DNA of 54,453 nt from a virus. The DNA lies in the IMG/VR virus record IMGVR_UViG_3300022591_000012, positions 1-54,453 of that record; one strand, given 5' to 3'. The notes beneath the pieces were generated by a model that searched no databases, had not been told where the DNA came from, and was given only the letters and a program-made list of their open reading frames with translations. This document shows positions 20,717 to 29,353 of the stretch, piece after piece; the first letter of the stretch is position 1; each line of letters begins with the position of its first letter. The translations under genes and the position numbers were made by a program.

Positions 20717-21990
20717 TGCAAGCGCAGTTCGCGGACTGCTTTCAATTTTTGTTTGAGCCATCGCGCTACAAGGTCATCTATGGCGGGCGCGGTTCCGGCA
20801 AATCGATGAGCGTGGCCCGCGCGCTGCTGATAACAGCGGCGGCGGAACCGCTTCGCATCTTGTGTGCCCGAGAGCTACAGACCTCGATCCGGGATAGCGT
20901 CCATAAGCTGCTGTCCGATGAGATCGGCGCGCTCGGCCTGGCCGACTTCTACGAAATACAAAACGCGGCGATCTACGGTCGGAACGGGACGGAGTTCATT
21001 TTCCGCGGCTTGCGGCATAACGTCGCGGAAGTGAAGTCGATGCAGGGGCTTGACCGGGTTTGGGTGGAAGAAGCGCAGCTTGTCAGCAAGTCGTCATGGG
21101 AAATCTTGTTGCCAACCGTACGAAAGGATGGCAGCGAAATCTGGCTGACATTCAATCCGGTACTGGAGGAGGACGAGACCTATCAGCGGTTCGTGGTCAA
21201 CCCGCCATCCACCGCGGTTGTCAGGGAAGTCAACTGGACCGACAACCCGTGGTTCCCAAGTGTGTTGCGGATCGAGATGGAGGAATTGCAGCGCCGCGAT
21301 CCGGACGCCTGCCTGAATATCTACGGCGGGAAGTGCCGTCACGCTCTTGATGGCGCGATTTATGCCAACGAGCTACGCGACGCGACGGCTCAGGGTCGCA
21401 TTACTCGCGTGCCGTGTGAGCCGGGCAGTCCGGTCTATACCGCGTGGGATCTGGGGCACAGCGACAACACCGCGATCTGGTTTTTTCAGCGCGTCGGATT
21501 CGATTACAGGATGCTGGCGTATTTTCAGGACACCGCGCAAAAGATCGAGCATTACCTGTTAGAATTACAAAATCGCGGTTACGTCTATGGTCGCCACTAC
21601 CTGCCGCATGATGCCGAAAGCAACCGCCTGGAAGGGAAGTCGATCGCCAATCAGATACGCGGGGTATACGGCTCTAATGCCGTCATCGTTGTGCCTCGCA
21701 CCGATAACGTCGGAAACGACCTAAACATCTGTCGAACCGTGTTTGCGAACTGTTGGTTCGATAAGGAAAAATGCGCCGATGGCTTGCACGCGCTGCGGCA
21801 TTACCGCTATGGCGTGGACGAGGACACCGGCCGCCGGTCGCGGCTGCCGCTGCACGACTGGTCGAGCGACGGTAGCGACGCATTCCGCACATTCGCGGTT
21901 GGATTCAGGCAAGAGAAGCGTGAGGTGCCGGGCAAGCGCCGCCAGATGACCGCCAGCAACGACGTTTCGCACAGTTGGCTAGGTTCGTAG
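20713..21990 (+). CDS. Terminase large subunit
   Basis: DNA-packaging ATPase-nuclease, 425 aa, typical length. The ATPase domain has Walker A GGRGSGKS (residues 24-31) and Walker B VWVEEA (116-121, catalytic Glu120). A coupling motif lies near WLTFNPV. The RNase H-like nuclease domain has TAWDLGHSDNTAIW (Asp246 as first metal ligand) and a C-terminal SSDGSDAFR (Asp389 candidate). GTG 20713 or ATG 20716 may start it, both within the small subunit's stop overlap. It packs DNA through the portal at 26963. Unusually, about 5 kb of small genes separate terminase and portal. Confidence 0.92.
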   Translation: MMQAQFADCFQFLFEPSRYKVIYGGRGSGKSMSVARALLITAAAEPLRILCARELQTSIRDSVHKLLSDEIGALGLADFYEIQNAAIYGRNGTEFIFRGLRHNVAEVKSMQGLDRVWVEEAQLVSKSSWEILLPTVRKDGSEIWLTFNPVLEEDETYQRFVVNPPSTAVVREVNWTDNPWFPSVLRIEMEELQRRDPDACLNIYGGKCRHALDGAIYANELRDATAQGRITRVPCEPGSPVYTAWDLGHSDNTAIWFFQRVGFDYRMLAYFQDTAQKIEHYLLELQNRGYVYGRHYLPHDAESNRLEGKSIANQIRGVYGSNAVIVVPRTDNVGNDLNICRTVFANCWFDKEKCADGLHALRHYRYGVDEDTGRRSRLPLHDWSSDGSDAFRTFAVGFRQEKREVPGKRRQMTASNDVSHSWLGS

Positions 21991-22041
21991 TGCAAACGAC
22001 CGTGAGATAGCGTAATATCACCGCAGAAAGGAACCCCCGAC

Positions 22042-22287
22042 ATGCCCGCACCCTACTCCTGGCAGTCCAGTCCAAACCCCTGGCAGACAATTGGCGAGAC
22101 GATCGACGCGCTGGAGGCCAAGATCGCCGCGCAGCAGTCTCCGGACCCGGCAATCCTGACGCGCATGGCTGCGCTGGAAGCCAAGGCAGCGCAGGTTGAT
22201 GCGCTCGCCGCCCGGCTGACCGCAGCGGAAGCGGAGCACGCAAGCCTGTTGGCCGCCCTGTCGGCGCCTACGAAGCCCGCAGCATGA
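22042..22287 (+). CDS. Coiled-coil hypothetical protein (81 aa)
   Basis: After an aromatic N-terminus (APYSWQSSPNPWQTIGETI) the rest is a heptad-rich helix (AALEAKAAQVDALAARLTAA). AAAGGAAC upstream. Overlaps the next gene by ATGA. Function unknown. Confidence 0.6.
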   Translation: MPAPYSWQSSPNPWQTIGETIDALEAKIAAQQSPDPAILTRMAALEAKAAQVDALAARLTAAEAEHASLLAALSAPTKPAA

Positions 22288-22448
22288 CCGAGGCGGCATT
22301 TCTCGACCTCCTGGCCCGCGACATAGCCACTCGGCCCGAGGCTCTCGTCCCTCTGACCGAGGGGTTTGTGTCTGACGCGCTGGCGCTGGTGGCTGGCGTG
22401 GTTGTTGACCCCGACGCGCCGATTGATGGCGAGGTTGAGTTGGGGTGA
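22284..22448 (+). CDS. PrlF-antitoxin C-terminus-like protein (54 aa)
   Basis: TEAAFLDLLARDIATRPEAL followed by LVAGVVVDPDAPIDGEVEL resembles the C-terminal half of PrlF/SohA-type antitoxins (pattern F-L-x2-L-x2-D-I, then L-V-x-G-V-x-V-D-x-D). The AbrB-like DNA-binding half is absent and no YhaV toxin is next to it. It may be a stand-alone module that engages host toxin, or a chance resemblance. ATGA overlap upstream, GTGA overlap downstream. Confidence 0.5.
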   Translation: MTEAAFLDLLARDIATRPEALVPLTEGFVSDALALVAGVVVDPDAPIDGEVELG

Positions 22449-22573
22449 TTCCGAAACCACGATCCGCCGAGCGAGAGCGGCGATCGAAGCAGCAGAAAGG
22501 GCGTGCCGTGAGCAAGCCGAAGCCGAAGGGCGACAAGAAGCCGTTCCCGCCGAAGAAGCCGAAGGGGAAATGA
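22445..22573 (+). CDS. Very basic Lys/Pro-rich peptide (42 aa)
   Basis: GTG start overlaps the previous TGA. The product is almost all charged or Pro (SKPKPKGDKKPFPPKKPKGK at the end), as in small nucleic-acid-binding or charge-neutralising peptides. An internal GTG at 22508 with AAAGGG upstream could give a 21-aa form. Confidence 0.45.
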   Translation: MIPKPRSAERERRSKQQKGRAVSKPKPKGDKKPFPPKKPKGK

Positions 22574-22574
22574 G

Positions 22575-22754
22575 ATGAGCGACAAGCCCGCGCGGCTGAT
22601 CAGCATGAGCGCCCCCGAGGATGTTGCCGCCGGCCCGCTGGTCAGGTCGGACGGTGAGGACGATAAGCGTTACGCCGCACGCGCGGCGCTGATGGACCGA
22701 CTGTTTGCAATCCCTGACGATTGCGACGATGTCTCCGAAGGAGAAAAGAGGTGA
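22575..22754 (+). CDS. Acidic hypothetical protein (59 aa)
   Basis: MSDKPARLISMSAPEDVAAG with an acidic C-terminus (IPDDCDDVSEGEKR). Preceded by AAGGGGAAATGAG. Its last codons (GAAGGAGAAAAGAG) provide the SD of the next gene. Function unknown. Confidence 0.5.
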   Translation: MSDKPARLISMSAPEDVAAGPLVRSDGEDDKRYAARAALMDRLFAIPDDCDDVSEGEKR

Positions 22755-23236
22755 GCACCTATTCAGGCATTTCATTTTATGACCGGGTTGAACTTGCCGC
22801 GCGTCAACTGTGCGCCGACGCCGGCTACGATAAGCATGCGGACGATCTCGTGCCCCGGCCGGACACGCTCACATCTGCCACAACGCCGGTTGGTGAGGTG
22901 GCGTTGCCGCCGGCCAAGCCGGTGCCGTTGTGGCGGTTCTGGCGGGATGCCGCCATTGAGCAGGTGAGGGAAGAAAATGAGCGACGCGCCCGCGAGGATG
23001 ATCAACGTGAGGCGGACAGGGACGCTGCCGCCGACCTGACCAGCGGGCCGGCCAACGAGGACGATGAGCGATGCAGCGTTGCGCGCGCCGCCCTCGTGCG
23101 CGATGCGCAACGCGCGATGTATGGCGGCGACGCAGATGGTTATGACAGGTTTATGGTGATATTCTGCGTTAGCGTGGCCGGATTCATAGGCATCGCGCTT
23201 ATCGGTTCTTTGGTGGCCAGCGTGATTGCGCCCTGA
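22751..23236 (+). CDS. C-terminally anchored membrane protein (161 aa)
   Basis: GTG start at 22751 in a GTGA overlap with SD AAGGAG. Helical, strongly charged central region (EQVREENERRAREDDQREAD) and a C-terminal transmembrane segment (IFCVSVAGFIGIALIGSLVA), so likely a tail-anchored inner-membrane protein facing the cytoplasm. Role unknown; a host-envelope effector is possible. Confidence 0.6.
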   Translation: MSTYSGISFYDRVELAARQLCADAGYDKHADDLVPRPDTLTSATTPVGEVALPPAKPVPLWRFWRDAAIEQVREENERRAREDDQREADRDAAADLTSGPANEDDERCSVARAALVRDAQRAMYGGDADGYDRFMVIFCVSVAGFIGIALIGSLVASVIAP

Positions 23237-23483
23237 ACCGTGTAGCTCTTGGTGCATCTACGAGCGTGGTGTCTGCAAGTTTTGCGGGCACCCGCAGGAG
23301 AGGACAAAGATGGGACTGGTAATCTACGACATCGAGACAGACCAGACGCGCGAGGTAACGCAGGCGGACATTGACCGGCTGACCGCCGTCGCAAGTGCCT
23401 ACGGTCGGCTGCGCGTGGAGGTCGAGAGAGTCCACGCGGCGCTGCTGGCCGAGATTAAGGCGATCAAGGGGAGGGGCAAGTGA
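23226..23483 (+). CDS. Zinc-knuckle plus helical protein (85 aa)
   Basis: With a TTG start at 23226 the N-terminus is RPEPCSSWCIYERGVCKFCG, a plausible four-Cys knuckle (C6, C10, C17, C20). The in-frame ATG at 23310 (SD AGGAGAGG) gives a 57-aa form without it (MGLVIYDIETDQTREVTQAD). The regular Cys spacing suggests the long form is real, or that an upstream coding part existed. The C-terminal helix is AYGRLRVEVERVHAALLAEI. Confidence 0.5.
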   Translation: MRPEPCSSWCIYERGVCKFCGHPQERTKMGLVIYDIETDQTREVTQADIDRLTAVASAYGRLRVEVERVHAALLAEIKAIKGRGK

Positions 23484-24031
23484 CGGCGGTTGCCTACCGC
23501 GCTGGCGTCATGGCTGCGGATAGTGTCGGCTGGACGTGCAACTTGTCGGTCGCGGTGCCCGTCGCGCCGAAGATCAAGCGGTTGCGTGGCGGTGGCCTGA
23601 TAGCGGCTGCTGGCCAGACAGTGGCGATTGATCGGTTTGTCGAGTGGATGTTGCGTGGCGGCGGAAAGCCCGAAGGCATCGACAGGGACGACTTGACCGG
23701 CTTGTGGGTCCACCCGGACGGCTCCGTGTGGATGTGCCTGCACGATCTGCACTTCATCCGCATTCACTCTGAGTTCTTCGCGATCGGGGCGCCATCCACA
23801 TTTATGATGGGCGCGCTGTTTGCCGGCGCGACGGCCGAGGAATCTGTGCGGCTGGCAATTGCGCACACCGATGGCGCTGGCGGATCGGTCCAGGTCGAAC
23901 ATATTCATGCCGGCGATCCGGGCGGTATCATTAAGTTGTCGCCGGGGTGCGATCCGCGATCGGTTGTACCGGCGCAGTTTCGGCCGGTGCCGAAACCGGG
24001 ATGCGGTGGATGGGTGGAAAGTGGCAAATGA
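23480..24031 (+). CDS. Ntn-hydrolase (HslV/proteasome-like) candidate
   Basis: The N-terminus MTAVAYRAGVMAADS matches the HslV/proteasome-beta start, where Thr2 becomes the N-terminal nucleophile after Met removal and the MAAD segment forms the second strand pair. Glycine turns and strands follow (GGGLIAAAGQTVAIDRFVEW), then FFAIGAPSTFMMGALFAGAT and ESVRLAIAHTDGAGGSVQVE, consistent with the alpha-beta-beta-alpha sandwich. 183 aa is close to HslV size. GTG start overlaps the upstream stop. No HslU-like ATPase is nearby. A peptidase or amidase role is inferred, not shown. Confidence 0.65.
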   Translation: MTAVAYRAGVMAADSVGWTCNLSVAVPVAPKIKRLRGGGLIAAAGQTVAIDRFVEWMLRGGGKPEGIDRDDLTGLWVHPDGSVWMCLHDLHFIRIHSEFFAIGAPSTFMMGALFAGATAEESVRLAIAHTDGAGGSVQVEHIHAGDPGGIIKLSPGCDPRSVVPAQFRPVPKPGCGGWVESGK

Positions 24032-24405
24032 TCGACCTCATAGGTTTTGTCGACCATGATGACCCATGCCCGACATGCGGCAAGACGCATTATGGGCCGA
24101 CCAGGCGGTGTAGGATGACGCGCCATAAGCCGTTCTTTGTCGCTAAACCCGCCAGCCTGTTCGTCGTCGCTCATGATGGAGGATGCGAAGGCTACAGCCT
24201 TCCACTGCTGGCGTTCACCGATAAGGCTTCGGCGCTGAAATGGTGCAAGTCGCAAGACGGTAGTTATAGCGTGGCCGAGGTGCCCGTGTTCCCGGAGTTG
24301 CCGGCCGCGCCGTGGTACCGGGTTGAACCAGTCACGGAAGGCGCCTCGCCGCCCGACGACGAGTGGTCCCGGCTGCTGGAGTGCAAGCGGGCCGCGGCGA
24401 TATGA
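24028..24405 (+). CDS. Zinc-finger-start hypothetical protein (125 aa)
   Basis: Starts at ATGA 24028 (MIDLIGFVDHDDPCPTCGKT), with CPTC and a later RRC as possible metal ligands. The rest has strands and a helix (AFTDKASALKWCKSQDGSYS). An alternative start at 24115 would remove the zinc motif. Function unknown. Confidence 0.55.
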   Translation: MIDLIGFVDHDDPCPTCGKTHYGPTRRCRMTRHKPFFVAKPASLFVVAHDGGCEGYSLPLLAFTDKASALKWCKSQDGSYSVAEVPVFPELPAAPWYRVEPVTEGASPPDDEWSRLLECKRAAAI

Positions 24406-24812
24406 GTGGCAATCTTCCCGAGTGGGATATGGCCCGCATAGCTGCGGCGGCGCATGCCGCATTCGTTGCGGCATTCGGGCCGCATGAAACCCCAATGACG
24501 AATCGCTTCGTGCCAGATGATGCAGATCAAACCTCTATTGAGTTGGTGTTACGCGCCGCTGATTCGTTGTTAACGACCGCTCAAATTATTGACAGCATTG
24601 TTGTGCCGGCCGCGGCGGCGCTAGCCGAAGAAACGCCTCACGGCTGGTCGTTTCTCCCCTTGGAACTGCCCTATGGGGCCTATCGCGCGGCGCGTCATGG
24701 CGACGGCTTTGTTTCTATCCGGGTGGTGATGGGACGAGATATTGTTAGCGGCTTGGTGTTGTTGACAATCGACGTTTTGACATCCCCCGTTCCGGCCGCA
24801 TCATGCCACTGA
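24402..24812 (+). CDS. Hypothetical protein (136 aa)
   Basis: Start at 24402 by ATGA overlap. Helical N-terminal part (MARIAAAAHAAFVAAFGPHE; IELVLRAADSLLTTAQIIDS) and a strand-rich end (GFVSIRVVMGRDIVSGLVLL). No family recognised. Confidence 0.6.
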   Translation: MSGNLPEWDMARIAAAAHAAFVAAFGPHETPMTNRFVPDDADQTSIELVLRAADSLLTTAQIIDSIVVPAAAALAEETPHGWSFLPLELPYGAYRAARHGDGFVSIRVVMGRDIVSGLVLLTIDVLTSPVPAASCH

Positions 24813-25027
24813 CCGGATGGCAGAAAATCGAGTTCTACGACCCCGCGCTGGACGCTCAGGCGGCGCGGATCAGTGGATTTGACGGCCGGGGCGGCGAATA
24901 CTGGCGCAAGGTGCCGCTCTGCCCGACCGGCAAGTCCCGGCGCGCACAAATCAACGCGGTGCTGGACGAGATCGAGGATGCTATTGCGCTGGCCGATCGT
25001 GGGCAGCGAGAACCAGGAGAGGTCTGA
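24803..25027 (+). CDS. Hypothetical protein (74 aa)
   Basis: MPLTGWQKIEFYDPALDAQA, then a C-terminal helix (AQINAVLDEIEDAIALADRG). Overlaps neighbours by a few nt. Function unknown. Confidence 0.6.
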   Translation: MPLTGWQKIEFYDPALDAQAARISGFDGRGGEYWRKVPLCPTGKSRRAQINAVLDEIEDAIALADRGQREPGEV

Positions 25028-25833
25028 TGACGACACCTAACGAACTGGCCGAACGTATTGCCGTATTAGACGCAGACGGAATCGCAAGGCCCACCAGCTT
25101 ACTTTTATTTCGGGGTGCAATGGAGTGCATACCCACCATACTCGGGCCGCGCCCGGAAACCGAAGTGCTAATGAATGCCAACGGGACGGGCCGCGTCGAT
25201 GAGCCGGAACCGTCGCCTTATGAGGGGTTGTCCATGGCTATCGCCGATGAGAAGGAAGGTAAGTGGCCGCCGATCCCCTATGTCAGCAGCGATCTCACAG
25301 AGCAACTGGCTGCCGCAGCGGCGAATCAGTTTCCCGGCAGCGTCACCTATGTCAGCAACAACAAATCCTACGAAGACGAGATCATCGAACACCTTGCCCT
25401 GATCGGCCGCCTGTCGGAACGCATCTCGGAACTCGAAGCCGAGAACACGGACCTGCGCCGCGTCTCGGGTTATTGGCAAGTCAAGTGCTTTGAGGCGATT
25501 GAGCTTGCTCGGCTCGGCAGCATCTGTCCCGTCGACCTCGCCCCGTTCGATCCCAAGAGTATCGCCGCTGAAAGCGGCGAACCAGCGGCGCCATTCACCG
25601 CCGATGAGTTGGTGGCCGCGCTGGAGGACTCACAGCGGCTTTACGGGAGCGACACCCCGACCGTGACAGCCCCCGCCGTTCTCAGCGCCAAGATGGGAAC
25701 CGTTCCCATCGGCGGGCCAGTCCCCACGGGATGGCGGATTGTTGTTTCGCCGCCCGTCCCCGCCGCCAAGCCGCCGCTTCCGGCTCAGGCGCTTGGCTCG
25801 CAGACGCAGGATATCGGGCTGGTGGTGCGATGA
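25027..25833 (+). CDS. Hypothetical protein with coiled coil (268 aa)
   Basis: N-terminal helix-rich part, a central coiled coil (LALIGRLSERISELEAENTD) and a disordered Pro-rich C-terminus (PPVPAAKPPLPAQALGSQ). ATGA overlap with both neighbours. Might be a linker or adaptor; no family recognised. Confidence 0.55.
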   Translation: MTTPNELAERIAVLDADGIARPTSLLLFRGAMECIPTILGPRPETEVLMNANGTGRVDEPEPSPYEGLSMAIADEKEGKWPPIPYVSSDLTEQLAAAAANQFPGSVTYVSNNKSYEDEIIEHLALIGRLSERISELEAENTDLRRVSGYWQVKCFEAIELARLGSICPVDLAPFDPKSIAAESGEPAAPFTADELVAALEDSQRLYGSDTPTVTAPAVLSAKMGTVPIGGPVPTGWRIVVSPPVPAAKPPLPAQALGSQTQDIGLVVR

Positions 25834-26249
25834 GCGAGACTATCAGCGTTGTGCTGAAATTCATAAGCAGCCCGGTTGGCGGATTTTTTCTGGGCGCATT
25901 GATAGCCGCCTTGATAGCCGCCGCAATCATGGGAGCGATGACAGATGGGGTCATCGATAAACTTCATCCAGAATGGCCCGTTGTGGAAGCGTTTTGGCAT
26001 GGAGAGTTCCCTATGAATGGTCTGGTTTTGCAAGATATTGAGACAGATCGTGCTTTAGGGCTATTAGGCTTTTTCGTGACAGAGGAAGATCCAGTGTTAT
26101 CGCGCCGCCTAGACGCAGGCGGATACGCGCTTCTCGTCCATTTACCGCAGGCGCCAACATTGCAAACTCTCGAACGGTTGGCAGCGTGTAAAAACCGGGG
26201 TCGTCTAATTGAACAAGCTTTGGCTGTTCAGCCGGCGCGGCACGACTAA
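25830..26249 (+). CDS. Membrane-anchored hypothetical protein (139 aa)
   Basis: Start at 25830 by ATGA overlap. A transmembrane segment lies near residues 14-38 (VGGFFLGALIAALIAAAIMG). The following soluble domain (LQDIETDRALGLLGFFVTEE; QTLERLAACKNRGRLIEQAL) has no recognised family. The codon mix from 26010 is slightly more A/T-rich than its neighbours. Confidence 0.6.
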   Translation: MSETISVVLKFISSPVGGFFLGALIAALIAAAIMGAMTDGVIDKLHPEWPVVEAFWHGEFPMNGLVLQDIETDRALGLLGFFVTEEDPVLSRRLDAGGYALLVHLPQAPTLQTLERLAACKNRGRLIEQALAVQPARHD

Positions 26250-26275
26250 AGCCCTACCATTGCCGGAACGGTAAT

Positions 26276-26325
26276 GCTAAACTAACCCCAACGCCAACCG
26301 GCTGGCCGTCTGCGCCGGGCATCTC
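26276..26325 (+). promoter_or_regulatory. Late leader element, copy A
   Basis: GCTAAACTA (26276-26284), then at 21 bp ACCGGC (26297-26302) and CCGGGCATCTC (26315-26325). CCGGC and GCCGG can pair. It lies in the 104-bp gap before the gene at 26354. Related copies occur at 33923, 35615, 42207 and 52935. Confidence 0.65.
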
Positions 26326-26353
26326 AACGCTACCACGGGCCACGCGCCCGGAG

Positions 26354-26653
26354 ATGTCCGTGCGAACTGCTTTGCAAGCCACCACAGCCCTTTCCGGCCT
26401 GATCGACACGTCCGGTGCCGCGATTCCATCAACGCGGCCCGCTGTCGATGTCCGCACCCTCCCGCTGATCGACCCCGATGCGCTGCCGCCGATGCCTGAG
26501 GGGTTCGAGGCGCGGTTGCACGGTGACGACGAGATCGTGGTGTGGTGGCCCGCGCAAGGGCTGCACGCCGCGGTGCCGCTGCTGGAACGGGAGACGGCGA
26601 TCCCCGAGGCGGTGGCGGCCATGATTTCGGCGGCGGGAGGCGCAATCGGATGA
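26354..26653 (+). CDS. Hypothetical protein, paralogue 1 of a pair (99 aa)
   Basis: Core LPLIDPDALPPMPEGFEARL then EIVVWWPAQGLHAAVPLLER. The same plan recurs in the next gene, so the two arose by tandem duplication. ATGA overlap between them. Function unknown; they sit just before the portal. Confidence 0.6.
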   Translation: MSVRTALQATTALSGLIDTSGAAIPSTRPAVDVRTLPLIDPDALPPMPEGFEARLHGDDEIVVWWPAQGLHAAVPLLERETAIPEAVAAMISAAGGAIG

Positions 26654-26961
26654 ACACCGACCCCGAGGCATGGCTCCATGCCTATCAGGCTCTCGATCGG
26701 CGCCATCGGCGCCATCGGGCGGAGACCTTCCTTGTCACCGACCTTCCCTTAGCCGATCCGGCATCGCTCCCGCCTCATCCGCCGCTGCCGCGTGGCATTG
26801 AGGCGCGGCTTCTGGAGTCCGTTGGCCCGACGATAATCCTCTGGTGGCCGTCGCAGGGCATGCACGCGGCATTTCCCGCAAAAGACTGCAACAAGTGCTA
26901 TGCGCCGGCCTTGGACCAGTTGATCCAGGCCGCATCCTTCGGCCGCTCGGGGCGCGCCTGA
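26650..26961 (+). CDS. Hypothetical protein, paralogue 2 of a pair (103 aa)
   Basis: Core DPASLPPHPPLPRGIEARLL then TIILWWPSQGMHAAFPAKDC, aligned with the preceding gene's DPDALPPMP...WWPAQGLHAA. The N-terminus differs (AWLHAYQALDRRHRRHRAET). Start by ATGA overlap. Function unknown. Confidence 0.6.
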   Translation: MNTDPEAWLHAYQALDRRHRRHRAETFLVTDLPLADPASLPPHPPLPRGIEARLLESVGPTIILWWPSQGMHAAFPAKDCNKCYAPALDQLIQAASFGRSGRA

Positions 26962-26962
26962 G

Positions 26963-29353
26963 ATGGCTCAGGACCCGGACAAGCCGAAAGACGACGGCAA
27001 GGTACGCCTCCCGCGCACCGACAGCGCCATGAACAAGATCGCCCCGAAGATGACCGCGCCCGCCGACGACAAGGGCGGAAAGACCAAGGGCGCGAAAGCC
27101 AAGGAAGCCGAGCGCAAGGAAAAGCTCCTGCACCGCGCGCTGAAGCGGTTCGACAAGGCAGTTGAGGCCGAAGCCGCCAACCGCAAGGAGGGGCTGGACG
27201 ATAAGAAATTCGCCGCGGGAGCACCATATCAATGGCCCGCCGGCATCGTGGCGCAGCGGAACCTCGATCAGCGTCCGTGTTTGACAATCAACAGACTGCC
27301 TAATTTCATTCACCAGATCACAAACGACCAGAGGCAGAACCGCCCCGGCATCGTGATTTCCCCGACAGGAGACCGCGGCGACGTTGACGTTGCCAAGATG
27401 TACCGCGGCTTGATCCGGTTCATCGAGCGGGATTCCTGCGCTGACACAGCCTACGACACCGGCTTTGACAGTGCAGTCCGCATGGGATGGGGCTACTGGC
27501 GTATTCTCACGGAATACGAAAGCCCCGACAGTCGCAACATGAAGCTAGTAATCCGCCGCATCCGAAACACATTTACTGTCTACATGGACCCATCTGCGGA
27601 TGACCAGACCGCCGCCGACGCGAAGTGGGGATTTATTTCCACGATGATACCGCGCGACGAGTTCACTGACAAATACCCAGACGCGGACCCGATGCCGTTC
27701 GACAAGGCATCCATCGGCGAGCCGATGAAGAACTGGCTCAGCAAGGACGAAATCCGCATCGCCGAGTATTTCGAGATCGAATACAAGATGCGGACGCTTG
27801 TAGCCCTGGATAACGGGCACGAGGGATGGGAAGACGAGCTTGACGACGCCGTGCGCGAAGCCATCGCGGACGGCAGAATCGAAGTCATTGATGAGCGCGA
27901 AAGCCGCGTTCCAAAGGTAAAATGGTATAAAATCACCGCAAAAGACGTGCTGGAAGAAACAGATTGGATCGGCTCTACAATCCCGATTGTCCGGGTTGTC
28001 GGAGAAGAAGAGGATATCGAGGGCAAGGTCATTCTGTCGGGCATCGTGCGGCACGCCAAAGATTCGCAGCGGATGTACAATTATCATAAAACCGGCGAAA
28101 CCGAACTGGTCGCGCTTGCTCCCAAGGCGCCGTTCATCGGCGAGGAAGGTCAGTTCGAAGGGCACGAAGACGAATGGAGAACCGCCAACACGCGGTCCCT
28201 GCCGTATCTGAGCTACAAGGGGACCAGCGTCAACGGCACCCCGATACCGCCGCCGCAACGCCAGCCATTTGCCGGCATTCCAGCCGGCGTCGTCAACGCT
28301 GCTCAGGGCGCCGCTCAGGACATGCAGGCGACGACCGGCATCCGATTCGACGCCACCATGAACGAGCGGATGATAGACGAAAGCGGCAAGGCGATCCGCG
28401 AGTTGCGCCGCTCCGGCGACATGGGATCGTTCCACTTCATCGACAACCTGGCGCGGTCGTTGCGCCGCACGGGCGAAATCCTCGTTGAGGCCATCCCCCT
28501 GGTTTATGACACCGCGCGAACATTGACGATTTTGCGTGAGGACGACAAGGAAGAGCAGATCAGGATTGACCCGACGCTGCCGAAGCCGACCGGCGAAATG
28601 CGCAAGCCGGATGGAAAGCGGATCAAACTGTTCAACCCGAAATTCGGGAAATACGGCGTGACGGTGACGATCGGGCCTTCGTTCGCGACAAAACGGATCG
28701 AGGCGAGCGAAAACATGATCTCGTTCGCCAAGGCGCTGCCGCAGACGGGCGCGCTCATCGCTGATCTGATCGCCAAAAATCAAGACTGGCCCGGCGCGGA
28801 AGAGATCGCCACCCGCCTCGCCAAGACGCTGCCGCCGGGGTTGCTCCAGCCCGATATGAAGGACGTTCCGCCGCAGGTTCAGGCCATCCTTCAGCAACAG
28901 GACGCGCAGGTTAAGGAATTGGGCATGAAGCTCCAGGCCGCCATGCTGGAATTGCAGGACAAGCGGGCGGATCGGGCGGTCGATATTGACAAGGTGAACA
29001 AGGACTTTGAGGCAAAACTTCTGAAGGTGGTGGCCGACACCGAGGCAAAAATGGCCGCGGTGGAGGAAAAGGCCGCGGCGAACTTCAACACTCACATCGG
29101 CGCGCAAATTCAGGAACTCGGCGCCAACGTCGCGGGCCTGATCCAGCAATTGGAGCATCCGCCACAAACAGCCGGCGGCGGCGATGGACAGAAGCCGCCG
29201 GGCAATGAGACTGCCGCGCCGGCCGAGGCGCCGGAACCGAACGAACCGCCGCCCGTGGCGTTGCAGCATCTCAAGCAGGGGCGAGCGACGACCTTTGCGA
29301 ACGGCCAGAAATGGACGCTCGGGCCGGACGGCAAGCCGGCGAGGGTCGTGTAA
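26963..29353 (+). CDS. P22-type portal protein
   Basis: Dodecameric portal through which DNA enters and leaves the capsid, 796 aa, in the range of P22 gp1-like portals. A basic Lys/Ala N-terminus (about 1-75) is followed by the P22-portal core: CLTINRLPNFIHQITNDQRQ, then NRPGIVISPTGDRGDVDVAK, then RMGWGYWRILTEYESPDSRN. These are hallmarks of the family. The C-terminal third is helical (a long coiled coil from about residue 640, RADRAVDIDKVNKDFEAKLL), as in the P22 barrel or crown, and ends in a Pro/Gly-rich tail. The ATG is 1 nt after the upstream stop. Confidence 0.9.
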   Translation: MAQDPDKPKDDGKVRLPRTDSAMNKIAPKMTAPADDKGGKTKGAKAKEAERKEKLLHRALKRFDKAVEAEAANRKEGLDDKKFAAGAPYQWPAGIVAQRNLDQRPCLTINRLPNFIHQITNDQRQNRPGIVISPTGDRGDVDVAKMYRGLIRFIERDSCADTAYDTGFDSAVRMGWGYWRILTEYESPDSRNMKLVIRRIRNTFTVYMDPSADDQTAADAKWGFISTMIPRDEFTDKYPDADPMPFDKASIGEPMKNWLSKDEIRIAEYFEIEYKMRTLVALDNGHEGWEDELDDAVREAIADGRIEVIDERESRVPKVKWYKITAKDVLEETDWIGSTIPIVRVVGEEEDIEGKVILSGIVRHAKDSQRMYNYHKTGETELVALAPKAPFIGEEGQFEGHEDEWRTANTRSLPYLSYKGTSVNGTPIPPPQRQPFAGIPAGVVNAAQGAAQDMQATTGIRFDATMNERMIDESGKAIRELRRSGDMGSFHFIDNLARSLRRTGEILVEAIPLVYDTARTLTILREDDKEEQIRIDPTLPKPTGEMRKPDGKRIKLFNPKFGKYGVTVTIGPSFATKRIEASENMISFAKALPQTGALIADLIAKNQDWPGAEEIATRLAKTLPPGLLQPDMKDVPPQVQAILQQQDAQVKELGMKLQAAMLELQDKRADRAVDIDKVNKDFEAKLLKVVADTEAKMAAVEEKAAANFNTHIGAQIQELGANVAGLIQQLEHPPQTAGGGDGQKPPGNETAAPAEAPEPNEPPPVALQHLKQGRATTFANGQKWTLGPDGKPARVV

